Assembly: GCA_004194705.1 (NCBI GenBank)
Contig: SADC01001282.1
Span: 248,001 to 312,000 of the forward strand
Length of the DNA: 64,000 nt
From: Ditylenchus dipsaci
Lineage: Eukaryota > Nematoda > Chromadorea > Rhabditida > Anguinidae
Reading direction: 5' to 3'
Shown here: positions 51,292-62,700 of the stretch, piece after piece
Layout of the letters: every line of letters begins with the position of its first letter
Numbering within the stretch: position 1 is the first letter of the stretch
Notes under the pieces: generated by a model
Told to the model about the DNA's origin: nothing
Seen by the model: the letters and a program-made list of their open reading frames with translations, nothing else
The model's database searches: none
Program-made: the position numbers and the translations under genes

Positions 51292-51909
51292 GACTGCCCT
51301 ACGACTCGATACACATTATGACTCGATACAACGACTCGATACAATTACGACTCGATACAACGACTCGATACAATTACGACTCGATACAACGACTCGATAC
51401 ACTTTCTCAAATTCAAACATTTATTCAACTGAAATCAAAGATTTTCTACCTGCCTGCCTTCGGCAGGCAACCTAATTCAATAGGAAGCCCTTTGGGGGTA
51501 CATGGTCCGGGATAAGGGCTGACCCTTTGTGGGTACATGGTCCGGGATAAGGGCTGACCCTTTGGGGGTACATGGTCAAAAAGTCAACACATAGTCAAAA
51601 AGCCACGGGGGTCAATCGGCCCAGGCGGTCAATTGTCCAGTCGGTCAATTGTCCCGGGCGGTCAATTGTCCAGGCGGTCAATTGTCCTGCTCCCAACACC
51701 AGTGAAACAAAACGAAAACAAATCAATGAAACGAAGGAATATTAGCAGGGTTTTCAATCAGGATGTTTTCAAAGGAGCTTCAAAAGGAGCTTTAAAAAGT
51801 GTATCGAGTCGTTGTATCGAGTCGTAATTGTATCGAGTCGTTGTATCGAGTCGTAATTGTATCGAGTCGTTGTATCGAGTCATAATGTGTATCGAGTCGT
51901 TGGTATACC
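51292..51909. mobile_element. Foldback-like element, GTATCGAGTCG word, 618 bp
   Basis: Exact 9-bp target duplication gttgtgatc (51283-51291, 51910-51918). Tips gactgcc and ggtatacc. Right array units 13, 16, 13, 16, 13, 17 nt plus an end unit. The middle holds two small tandem arrays: a 34-nt unit (ggtccgggataagggctgac) about 2.5 times at 51490-51580, and ggtcaattgtcc five times at 51615-51690. Confidence 0.9.
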
Positions 51910-51962
51910 GTTGTGATCATTATGTATTTGTTTGATAAAATAACTTTTTTTTTAGCTGCATA

Positions 51963-52644
51963 ATGGACGATATAGACGAAGCAAGTCTCGTGGATCTTTC
52001 GGAAGTCGATGAAGCAAGGTTTCCAAGGAAGCGGAAAGCATACTCAATTGAATTCAAGCTGAAGGTGATCAAGCACGCGAAAGACAGTAAAGCAAAAAAC
52101 TACGCTAGCAAGAAGTTCGGAATTGACTGGAGCACAGTAAATGACTGGGTCAAAAGCGAGGACAAGTTGAAGCTACAAATGTATTTATATCTTTGTTCTA
52201 GTCGTGTGGAATGGGCCTTTTAAAGCGAAGATTCAGGAGCTGTACAATCTCTGGATTATGAATGAAGACCGCATGAAATGGACAGTAAATGGGAATCGTA
52301 GACCGGCAACTATGGATGTTTACTTGGACTGGATCTGCACTGCATGGGAGTCGCTGCCGAAGGAAATTATTGCCAAGTCTTTTAAACGTTATTTTAATTG
52401 ATTTGTATAAAGCTATTTACCTGTTTTAGATTGTGGAATAACGGTCTGCCATAACGGAAGTGAAGACGATCTTATCCATTGCTTCAAGGAACACGGACAG
52501 GTGCCTGAGGGACGATTGATGCTTCAGGAAGCTCGAGCGTGGCTAGATGTCTATCGGGATCAGGATGATGAAATCGATGCCGAGCAAGATAAAGAAAACG
52601 GCTACTTGAGCGATGATTCTTTGAATTTCGAGTTTGATGGTTGA
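51963..52644 (+). pseudogene. pogo/POGK-like transposase lacking its catalytic core
   Basis: Exons 51963-52180, 52202-52387, 52430-52644. The first encodes a Brinker-type helix-turn-helix (RKRKAYSIEFKLKVIKHAKD ... WSTVNDWVK) as in POGK-like transposases. The second starts at PFKAKIQELYNLW, which in this family follows the last catalytic acidic residue, and continues into WICTAWESLP. The third has HCGITVCHNGSEDDLI and the acidic tail KENGYLSDDS. The DDE catalytic region between exons 1 and 2 is missing and the join is out of phase. It might still bind element ends but should not cut DNA. Confidence 0.85.
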
Positions 52645-53141
52645 ATGTTGTATGTTTGTTCTTTTGATTGTTGACGATTTATTGCTTGATGTTACGTTAC
52701 AAATAAAATTTTGATTGTAATTTCTTGGGATTCAAATATAAAGCCAGAGCCTCTAATAGAGCCAGAACCTCTAATAGAGCCAGAGTCTGAACGCCGATTG
52801 GAAAATAAAGCCAGATCTGGCTCTATTAGAGTAAATACGGTAACTAATCCATCTGGAAGGATATATATTATTTACCTGATATATTTTATTTTTTATTCCT
52901 TTTATTCCTAGCTAAGCCATGCAAAGGTATCGAATCTACCAAAAGTGTATTGAAAAATCTAGAGCGCACCAAGTACGCATTTAGTACTTTTAGCTTTTAT
53001 TGACTTAATGAATTTTTCAGATCATTTACTGAAAAATTAAATCTCCCTGCCCCTAATTTCACCATTAAAATCGAATAGACAGCTCGCAGATAATAAAAGC
53101 CTTATTTTATTACAAACATGACACCATAATACAATAACTAA

Positions 53142-54154
53142 TCACGCGATTTCTTTCATATAAAGATTTCTCAGGCGGATCACAGCCGCAACTTTCTTTG
53201 GATCCATTCTGTTTCGTAGAAAATTGCCAACCACGCAGCGTAGTTCTTTGAAGGCCCTTTCACTTGGAGCTTCTGATGTCTGTCCACCCAATACCATATG
53301 CGCAAGAGGTGATATTTGTGGGAAGAACTGAAAGAGTACTGAGCATAGAAAAAGGTATATAAAGCCATGTGACTTACTTTTTCGTTCTTACGCCAAAATT
53401 CAAGGACATCCATACCTTCGACGATACGCATAGACCACCATATAGTACTGACTTAGCCATCTCGTTTCAACTGGACACACTAGAGCTTTTCCAGCAATCT
53501 TTCTGACTTGATCAATCTGTCTAAAAAACCAAAAAAGTTGCAAATTTAGGTAAACAATCAGTTACCGAACATTGGAGACTAGTTTTTCAAGACAGCAAAG
53601 ACCAGAACTGACTTCCAAACATGCGTTTTTTTCTTCTTCAGAAAGGCAAGAGTTCTTGTATGGCTTTGTCGAACGCTTTGCAATGGTTGAGCCTAGATGA
53701 GACATGCAGATTTGATGCATACTGCCGCCAAGTTTCGCCAGATTTGACCCTTCGTCAGTGGTGTTGAAGAGTTTCTTGAGATTTACAGATCCAATTCCAA
53801 GCTTTTCTAATTCTTCTACCACAAGAAGACGCACATTCTCGCTGGTCTTTTTTGTGCATGAAGGAAACGGGGTGAATAGCAAGACCATATCCACCAATTT
53901 CCTGATTATTATTAATGGGTTATACATCCGTTTTCTAAAATCAATTTAAATCTAACCAGTTGTCGTTCACAAAATGAGCTGTTACAGCCAAATAGTCCAC
54001 TTGTTTTTTTGGCAAAGTCTAGAGTTAGCCCGCCACCATGCTTCTTCATTTGAAAGATGTGCTGCGCGATCATAATTTCTGATTGCTCTTCTACCGTCTT
54101 TTCGACTTTCTGGCTCATTGTATTTCCACAGGCTTGCTCTAACGGCTTGTCCAT
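53142..54154 (-). pseudogene. hAT transposase, C-terminal half, frameshifted
   Basis: Exons on the minus strand: 54154-53957, 53901-53566, 53520-53378, 53327-53142. Landmarks: LFNTTDEGSNLAK (second catalytic Asp region), ICMSHLGSTIAK, CPVETRWLSQYYM, FFPQISPLAHMVLGG and the dimerisation block TSEAPSERAFKELR ... RNRMDPKKVAAVIRL. The N-terminal BED finger and first catalytic block are absent: only 265 bp remain between the start and the element tip. Exon 3 needs a one-base shift after YYMVV. The parent element is therefore probably no longer autonomous. Confidence 0.85.
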
Positions 54155-54427
54155 TTTTTTACTGAAACAGGTAAGAAATACGCCAAAGATGGTTATGTAG
54201 AAACTCCAAAACACCAATCAGGACGAAAGCTATGTTAAAGATATCACCATGGCTATATCCAGACTGCGCCTAAGTGCGCCTAAAGTGCGCCTAAACTGCG
54301 CCTAAATTGCACCTAAAATTTAGGCGCAATTTAGGCGCGATTTTGGCGCACATGTTTTTAATTGCATTTCAAATGATTTTGGCGCAGGTGCGCCTAATTA
54401 GGCGCAATTGCGAACTATACTGTGAAC

Positions 54428-54552
54428 ATACTTGCGTGTGTGTACCATATTTGCACGCAGCGCCGGCGCGCCGCCGGATAAAAGTGAATAAGTTGGAGCG
54501 CCGGCGGCGAAAAAATGAAGCGTGCCGGCGGCGAAAATTTGTTGTTTGGATC
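54428..54552. other. GC-rich patch
   Basis: cgccggcg/ccggcggcg phrases at 54460-54540 and again at 54790-54835 stand out in AT-rich DNA; they flank the hairpin at 54553-54727 and may be ends of a host element. Confidence 0.4.
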
Positions 54553-54727
54553 CGTCCCCGCCAATTCAAAAAAAATCCGAATCATTGAGCTTCTGTACGG
54601 ATTTTTCAGCTTGGTTTCTAACAAAACAAGGCCTAGAATTAAATTTTAGGTACAGTTTTGTTAGAAACCAAGCTGAAAAATTCGCACTGAAACTCAATGA
54701 TTAAGATTTTTTTTTGAATTGGCAGGA
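54553..54727. repeat. ccccgccaattcaaa hairpin MITE
   Basis: Near-perfect palindrome with cttctgtacggatttttcag and acaaaactgtacc-like centre; same family as 15339-15520 and 22956-23188. Confidence 0.82.
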
Positions 54728-54839
54728 CAAATTTGTGAGCATGTCCTTTTAAAAGTGCCGTCGTTGGTGAGAAACGCGCGCTAAAATTAGCGAATTCGGA
54801 GCGCCAGCTGCCGGCGCTCCGCCGGCAGAGCGACGAAAT

Positions 54840-55634
54840 TTTCAAGGGCGGTCCTCGTTTTTGTAGAAACGATTTTTATACACATTCATAAAACTTTTTT
54901 TTTATAAAGTAGGGCCCGAACAGAGATTATACCGAGACCTATAAAAGTTCCTGCTTTTTTCTAAAGTAGCTAATTAGGCATTGAATTTATGTTTAAGTTT
55001 TGTTTTAAATATATTAGGGTGTAGCGCTGGAGCTTTTCTTCGAAATAGTGCAATAGCTTTTTAATTGTTAAAATATTAGTCATGAAAAAGTTAGTTTTTC
55101 AAATAAAATTTTTTGTGGTATAGTGTTTTTTCTACAAAATTTTTGACAAATTTTTTAAAAGTTGTCATATCATTTCATAGCCGACATTGAAAGCTACAAA
55201 ATGGTCAACTTTCAAAAGGTCGTCGAAAAGCTTCATAGAAAAAACACAACGCGACAAAAAAATTATTTGAGAAAAGCGAATCTATTCAGGACACAACTTA
55301 ATATCTGTGGTTCAACTGTATTTAATAGTTTTTTTACTTTCATTTTTTAAATTTTTTTTCTATAAAAAACCAATTTTTGACAACGAAAAAATACAGAATA
55401 ATATGAAAATTTACAAAAAAGAGTCAAAATTCTTGTTACAAACTTGTGATCATAACCTGAACAATACGATTTCGAGATAAAATATTGATAATCACTATTT
55501 TAAATTAATTTTAATTTAACAAAAACCTAAGTGAGTTATTTTCGGCAAGTAAAATATTTATAATTTATGCTTTTTTGCAAAACTAAAAAAAGGAAATTGT
55601 AATAAGTCACACTAGGCAATGCACCGGCAAGTCA
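54840..55634. other. Intergenic AT-rich spacer
   Basis: No gene, repeat end or RNA recognised. Confidence 0.4.
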
Positions 55635-55643
55635 AACAAAATA

Positions 55644-56661
55644 CGGATACGGACGATTTATCACAACGCCGATTTATCACAACGGACAATTTATCACATC
55701 AGTCAGAAATGGGACAATTTATCACAGCACTGTTAAATCGGACAATTTATCACAATCAGACAAAAAGGGACAATTTATCACAATTTCAAGCAAATTTGGG
55801 TTGAAAAGATTTCTGTCAGTTATTATTTATTATTTTTTCTTGTTAGAGACCCTTTCTTGCATTTCTTTTCTCTGGATTTTTATTCCGCTCAATGTTTCGC
55901 TAATTGATTTGCATTTTTTTAGTGAACTGGATGTTGGCAGGGTAAAGGGGTGAAGATAGGACCCGAACTACCTGGAAACTCACCAAAACATCAGGAAAGT
56001 ACCCGAGAAGGAGGGTGGGCGGTGAGTTTATAGGCAGGATGGGGGTGCCCAGCAAGAGGGTAGCCAGGAGGGGAAGGGGTGCTTATGAAGGGATAATCAG
56101 GAAGAATATGAGATGGATTAACATATTCTACCAATTGAAATTCCAAGATACTATAAAGGCTCCGATAGGCGCCTGTGGGCCCTAATCTTCCGATGATCTT
56201 ATCTGCTTTTGTTTCTTTTGAAGACGACATCATTGTGGTCACCACGTCGCAGCACCGAAGAACCGGAAGGTCTACGCAGAAGTGGACAGAAGAATCCTGG
56301 GCAAAGTGAGTCTTTACCAAGGGGCTAATCTGATAGAATATTTGAGAGGGCCAGACCACAATATCGTTATGGATCAGTAAATTTGTTGCTAAATTTGTCG
56401 TTATGTTTGTTGAAAAAAATGAAGTTCATTGTTTGATTTTGGGTTTGGGAGAAAATAAAGGTTTTTATTTGATTGCCAGTTCAGATGGTAAAGTTGTGAT
56501 AAATTGTCCCTTTTTGTCTAATTGTGATAAATTGTCCGATTTAACAGTGTTGTGATAAATTGTCCCATTTCTGACTGATGTGATAAATTGTCCCTTTTTA
56601 AGGAGTTGTGATAAATTGTCCGTTGTGATAAATCGGCGTTGTGATAAATTGTCACGTACCG
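55644..56661. mobile_element. Foldback-like element, GTGATAAATTGTC word
   Basis: Exact 9-bp target duplication aacaaaata (55635-55643, 56662-56670). Tips cggatacggac and (reverse complement) cggtacgtgac. Arrays of gacaatttatcacaa with an inner spacing of 28 nt, inverted at the two ends. Inserted about 60 bp downstream of the receptor kinase stop codon. Contains a 122-codon minus-strand frame. Confidence 0.9.
55991..56359 (-). CDS. Hypothetical ORF inside foldback element
   Basis: 122 codons from MVWPSQIFYQISPLV to a Pro-rich end (FISTPSPPGYPLAGHPHP). No family recognised and no splice context. The composition is less biased than the array frames, so it may be captured or element-derived coding sequence; chance openness is also possible. 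Confidence 0.25.
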   Translation of the reverse strand: MVWPSQIFYQISPLVKTHFAQDSSVHFCVDLPVLRCCDVVTTMMSSSKETKADKIIGRLGPTGAYRSLYSILEFQLVEYVNPSHILPDYPFISTPSPPGYPLAGHPHPAYKLTAHPPSRVLS

Positions 56662-56722
56662 AACAAAATATAGTAAAAATAAGAATAGAATCACAGGTTT
56701 GATTAAAATTGGCAATTACAAT

Positions 56723-59700
56723 TTACACATTACTACAGTAAATGACAGTTTTACACCCTGCTAACTCTTGGGGAATACGTCTAGAAGGTGAATCTGGCAA
56801 ATGTTCTCTAGGAGCTGAAGAGGTCGAAGCAGTAAAATTTTTAGATGAAGATCCATCGTGTGAGCCTGACAAGGAAGTGCTGACTTCGCCCCCACTCAGA
56901 ATTCTATCTGCCAAGCGCAGAGGAGAAAGGGCCAACTGGCGAGCTTTTGAGTCTCCTAGAGTTGACAGAGAATCTGTGAAAGCCGATCTAGAGAAAATCT
57001 TAGAAGGACTAGCTAAAATAACAAAGTATAATAAGAGCTTGATGTTTTTTTTGAATTCTTCTTACATGAGTCAACACTGCCGCTATCTCCAACAAACCCT
57101 TCGTTGAAGAACTCGCCGATGGAAGTAGATGAATGCGGATTTCTCGGTAGATTAGATTTTGATGAAAGTCTGTTATAGTTATGACTGCCTTCTGCACTTC
57201 CAGTTGCTGTACGGCTGCGAGGAATTTCGTAGTCTGAAAAAATGTAATTTATATTTGGATATTATTGAAGTTTGCTATCGATTCAGGCCACTTGATTTAA
57301 GGACACAGATTTTTTTAAATAAATGACAGTTTATTAAAAGACAGCATTTCTGCTGGTCCTTTGAGTGTCCTTGAATCGAGGCAGACTGTATTTGAAACCC
57401 TTCTACTTGTGTCATCTATTACATTAAAACTCTCTGTTACTTTCGCCCTGGAAAATGTCCGACAGTGATAGATAGAGAGATCTGAGCGTGGAACTTCTTT
57501 GGTTGGGGGCCCCTTTTATGTTAACTATGAATAAACTATATATGTAAGTTCCTGTAAGCGCACGAGACACTCTTTAGTTCCGGCTAACATACGCTGGCCT
57601 ACTTTGAGTCTGAGGCCTAAAAAGGCCGAAGACTAAGTCGGATTTTTCTAAGAGGGTCTCTCAACCGAACAAGTGCCATGACAAAAAGTTATTTTTCATA
57701 CTGAGGTTATGGAACGACCTGCTCAGGTCATAATGATATATAGAGAGCTTTGACTGTATAATAACTGATATAAGACCCTTCATAGACCATCCACATAGTC
57801 TTATATCGACAGTAAGCTAATATCAGGGTAGGCTTATATCAGCTTCGCCTATGTTTTTGGCCGATTATATAAAAGTTATGTGGTCTTATATCTAGGCTAA
57901 ATTCTAATGGAATGCTATGAACATTCAAAACTGACTATAAGAATCACCCATAATTACGTTCACCCTTGGCTTATTTCCAGGTTGGACTGTGAATAAAACT
58001 GTACCATAATCAAGCGTTGTAGTTATTGTCTCCGCTGATGTTGAACTAGAAGGCCTATCTACACGAAAATCTGTAGGTCGCAATAGTTTTGGCAACTTTC
58101 CATGTCTTTTCCCTGATCGATTGTCTAAATAACAGCATTTGGATCGAAAAAGGTATTTTTAGAATTAGCAAACCGCTTTTATCAAATCTGGAAGTAACTT
58201 CTTTAAGCTCAAAATTTCCAGGCTCTGAACCTTCGACCGTCTTGACTGATCCACTTGCATTGCTGGCTGTATGAGAAAAACTTGACATAGAATCCTGGCT
58301 ATTTTCGAAAGCGTTGTTGGTAAAACTATTTAGTGACGACGGAAAGGACTCAGTGGACTAAAAATTTAGCATTTTAACTATAGAAATATACTAGGTCTAC
58401 TTGTAAATGAGGCTTAGAACGAAGAGCTTCCAACTTTGGCATCAAATCCACAAATCTTGGCCTCTTTTCAGCTTCTAGAATCCAGGTTGATCGCATTATT
58501 TCATAGCTGAAAAATAAATGACATTATGGTCGAGTCTCGATTTTGCGGTTAAACGATTTAACAATCCAAATTTTATTCTTTCAAAAGATAACAAAGGCTA
58601 CGACACTTTTTAGCACTTTTAACAAATGCTTTGATAGATCATGGTTTTTGCGCTCAGCGGCATGTGCAAAATTTGAATTGGCGAACATCACTTCTCTTTC
58701 GTCTCGCACTGTACTCTTTCGAGTTATTTCGAACGACTCCAAAGAATACACGGAGAGACGAAAGAGAACTGTCCCCCGCCAATTCGAATTTTAGACATAC
58801 CGCTGCGCGCAAAAACCATGGTCCTTTAAAGCCTAGTGTCCAATGACTGAGAGGAAATTCCATGTTTTCCAACGCGGGAAGGGCTGTAAACTTTTTTTTG
58901 TTCATAAAAATTTTTTTCTTTTGGTCACATTTTGTAGCTAAAATTCAGGGCTACCCAATAAAAAATTTTCCAGTCAAAAATCTCTGAAAAAACTTCGATA
59001 AAAATGTGTTTCCTCTCACTCTGCCTTTCACTCGGCCATTCACTCTAATGGCTGAAAAGCAGAGTGAGAGAAAACGCTTTTTATCAAAGTTTTTTCAAAG
59101 ATTTGTGGCTGGAAATTTTTTTATTGGGTAGCCCTGAATCTTAGGTACAATGTGGAAAAAAAGAAAAAAAATACCGTATAACCTCTATTAATCCCCCACC
59201 CTCTATTAAACCCCTACCCTCTAATAATCCCCCACCCCCCGAGGGAGGTTGAACAATAATCCCCCACCTTCTAATAATCCCCCCCCTCTCCAATTTTAAG
59301 GGCGGCTGCGCCGCTTTTTCTTTAACGTTTTTCTAGTTAATTTTCATGTTAAAACTCAATAATTGTCATTCCACAAACGTGACCTTGATCCAATAACATT
59401 CATCTTTCATTTTGAACAGCTATTTTTATTGATGTTTTCAAAGAAGATTTCGTTTTCGTTATCAGAGTAGCAGCCTTCTTTTTCATCGTCCTGCCATCTC
59501 GACCTAGTTCTTATTTCTGATCTTGCAAAAATTTCCAGGGCCTTTGATTGACCTACCTGGTATGAAGCATGCTATTTGTGTATCTTCTGATCCTGATCGA
59601 GGACGCAAACTTAATAACTGCGTTAAAATATTGAGATTTAGCTTTGGACGATTTGATAATTTCCCGCCACGTTCGATCGACCCATTCTAAGGCGACCTAA

Positions 59701-62700
59701 AATGCTGGCGTCTTTGGATTGCCGTGAATTGCATCCGTGAATTCGACAAAGGAAATGAGTACTGGGCAATGTACCAAAATAATGTGAACAAAACGAACCA
59801 CTTAATCCTGTGTTCTTAGCATTTGCACTTCTAGGTTCATAGCAAATGACATCTGGATGAAAGAAAAAAATTTCATCGTTATTATCAATAAACAATTAAT
59901 CACAAGAATCGGTTTAACTATTGCGATTGCTATATCACTAACAATATTTAAAAAATAATAATGGCGTTGCGTAGAGTTGAGAGACTCGGCATCGCTACCA
60001 GAAGCGACGAGAAGAAATGGTGAGAAGACATTCGCGCTACTAGGGTTCAAGCTTCGGCTGTGTGAAGTCGCTTTTCGGAAGTCAAGTAGCTTTGTGGATA
60101 TATAAAAAATTCACACAGAAAAAAAAACTAATAATATGAAAAAAAAACTGAAAAATGAGCGAAAAGTGAGACAAAAATCGAGACGTCAAGTACACGCGAG
60201 ACAAATTCGAAGAAATTCCATAAATTAGAATTATAGTCTTTTGAAAAAAAATTCAGAAATTTCCGGCGCCTTTGACGCCGAATAGGTTGAAATATAAACC
60301 CCCTCGCTCTATTAATCCCCCACCCTCTAATAATCCCCCACCCTCCGAGGGGGTTGATTAATAATCCCCTGGGGGATTAAAAGAGGTTATACGGTATGAA
60401 GAAAAAGTTTAGAGCCCTTCCCGCGTTAAAAAACACGGAATTCCCTCTCATTCATTGGACACTAGGCTTAAGCGATTTTCGAGGAAGCTAGTTGGTGATT
60501 CTAGTACGAAAGTTCCAGTTTTTCTGATCTTTTTCAGTGGCCGGAAAAGGTTTTTTTAATGTGAAAACTTAGTATAGTGACTAAAAGGGTGATGCGCTAA
60601 TAGCGCATCACCCTTTTAACTATTTTAACCATGATTCAACTATGCCAATATGGTGTCACTATAAAACCTTGTTTTTACGTTTTTCACAGAGTTTAGGAGG
60701 CTTGAAGAATTTTTTTTCGTTGCAAACAAGTAAGCTTACATTTCATCAGGACATTCCGGCTGAGGTCGTTCCAACGTTTGCCCCTCTTTCAGCCTTATAA
60801 GCACCTGTAACAGAAAAAGTAACGCTAATAGACAAACTAACACTTTGCCAACCTCCATGTTATTAATTCCAGGATATGGCTGGGTTCCCAGAGTCATAAT
60901 CTCCCACAGAACAATGCCAAATGACCAGACTAGACAGTATTATTCAATCAGTGGTTTTTGCATTAAGAACTAACTCACCATCTGTTTTGGAAGTGAAAAT
61001 TCCTTGCATTGCTGACTCAGGTGATAGCCAGCGCAATGGGAGGAAATCAGCTCCATGAACTTTGTAATAGTCACTCGAAAACATTTCTCTGGCTAGTCCA
61101 AAGTCTCCTAAAATAAAAAATGAAATATTTTATGAACGCAAACTAGAACTTTTTTAAAAATAACCTATTTTAGTGACTCTTTGCGGTGATGTTTTTGAAG
61201 AAATCAGACAATTTCGAGCTGCCTAAAAATCTTTTGTTTTAATTTTAACTTTTGACATTTTCATCCTGTTTTATTGAATTCCATGGCGAAAACAAATGGT
61301 TGTCCCAATTTTTTTCAAGGTTTTTAAAAAATATAAGCTACAGTTGAACCTGGATAAACCGCCAACACGATAAACTGACACCCTGGTTAAAACGACACCT
61401 TGTGCTCACCTAATTAGGGTCAGTTAAGCGGCATTCATAGAAAAAAACGATACTCGCAATAAATAGCTAGTCCACGATAAACCGCAACCATACCGGCGTT
61501 GCAAGGGGCATCGGTCTACCCAGATTCGACTGTAATTCCAAATTACCAAGTCTCTGTGTACATGCTTGAAAGCTTCCAAATAAGTGGCCCCTCTGCCTAT
61601 GTCTATCATCATGTTGACCAGTTCTCGAAGACTGAGCTGTGAGCAGGCCGCTTTTGGTGGTCGCCTAGAAAAAATGTGGCGTCAAGCAACAATTAACTTA
61701 AGAAACGCTACAAAGGCTTTAAAATTACGAATTATTAAAAAAGTATGAAGATCGCCTCCTTCCATCAGCTCGAACACTAACATGTGTGGCTGCGTTTCGC
61801 GATACACTCCAATTAATTTTATGATATTAGGGTGGTCAAAATTGCTAAATTTATTTGACAATAAATTACGTAAAAAGTGTAGACAGATAAAAACTAACTT
61901 CATAGTTACAGCTTCCTTCAAAAATTTCAAACGATTTTCTTCCGAGTCATTTTTGAGGTACTAGAATTTTTGTTTTAACTTCACAATTTTTTTGTGAAAA
62001 ATTACTTTGATAGCAACCCTAACATCCTTTTCATTAGATCTATTAGTTCTTGGATCAAACTCTTTGAATATGCCTTCAATCACTTCGCCGAAACTACCTT
62101 TGCCCAGAGGTCTGTTTTTGAGGGTTTGAATGGAATGACGTTGAATGTAGGGCAGATCTGAAAACGAATTTCGTTTGCTAGTGATTAAAAAACTCTATAT
62201 GTTTTTATTATTGCCAGGTGTTATGATTAATAAATAAGATTCAGAAGTTTAAGAGCCTAAAAATTAAGTAGAACCTTTAGCACAAACATTTTAATTTTAT
62301 CCTAAGGATTTAAAAATAGTTGCTCGTTAAAGCGATTAATCAATTATTAGAAGATTTTAGTGAGTGATTTTTATTTAGCAAGTAAAAAACTTTGAAATCA
62401 TAAAAAATAAATATTTAAGTTTTCCCTATTTTTAGCTTTAAAAATTTGTAGGTGAATTTTGAATGAAAAAATATAAATACATATGAAAAATTTAATTGGA
62501 GACCTCATAGCCACGGTTTAACCTCTATAAATTCTTTTTCCCAAAGAGAATTAAATGATCGCGATAGGTGCTGAAAAAAGTGAAAAGTGAAAAAAAAACA
62601 ATACAGAGAAGCCGATCGCAAAAAAGGCGAGAATTTCTAGAAGAGCATCATTCAATCAATGGTCAAAAGTCTCTGTTACATCGGCTGAAGAAAATAGAAG

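Larger units (their letters stand above)
51041..52842 (+). mobile_element. pogo-like taccgtatt element, GAGCCAGAGC type, transposase-bearing
   Basis: TA-bounded inverted ends taccgtatttactctaatag and complement. Units ctctaata(g/a)agccagagc repeat inside each end. Encodes a partial transposase (51963-52644) and has a foldback element (51292-51909) inserted in its 5' part. Confidence 0.9.
50536..54419 (-). mobile_element. 3.9-kb hAT element with transposase remnant and nested insertions
   Basis: Exact 8-bp target duplication ctgtgaac (50528-50535, 54420-54427). Tips tatagttcgcaattgcgcc, with repeated gcgcctaaa subterminal motifs. Carries a minus-strand hAT transposase (53142-54154) and hosts two pogo-like elements (50849-51011, 51041-52842). 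Confidence 0.93.
58831..60477. mobile_element. TTAA-flanked element hosting a hairpin and a pogo-like element
   Basis: TTAA at 58826-58829 and 60478-60481. Inverted ends gcctagtgtccaatga...gag, each running to cgcgggaagggct. Nested: hairpin 58940-59140 (ttcagggctacccaataaaa and complement) and 59171-60396. Sits in the long receptor-kinase intron. Confidence 0.8.
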
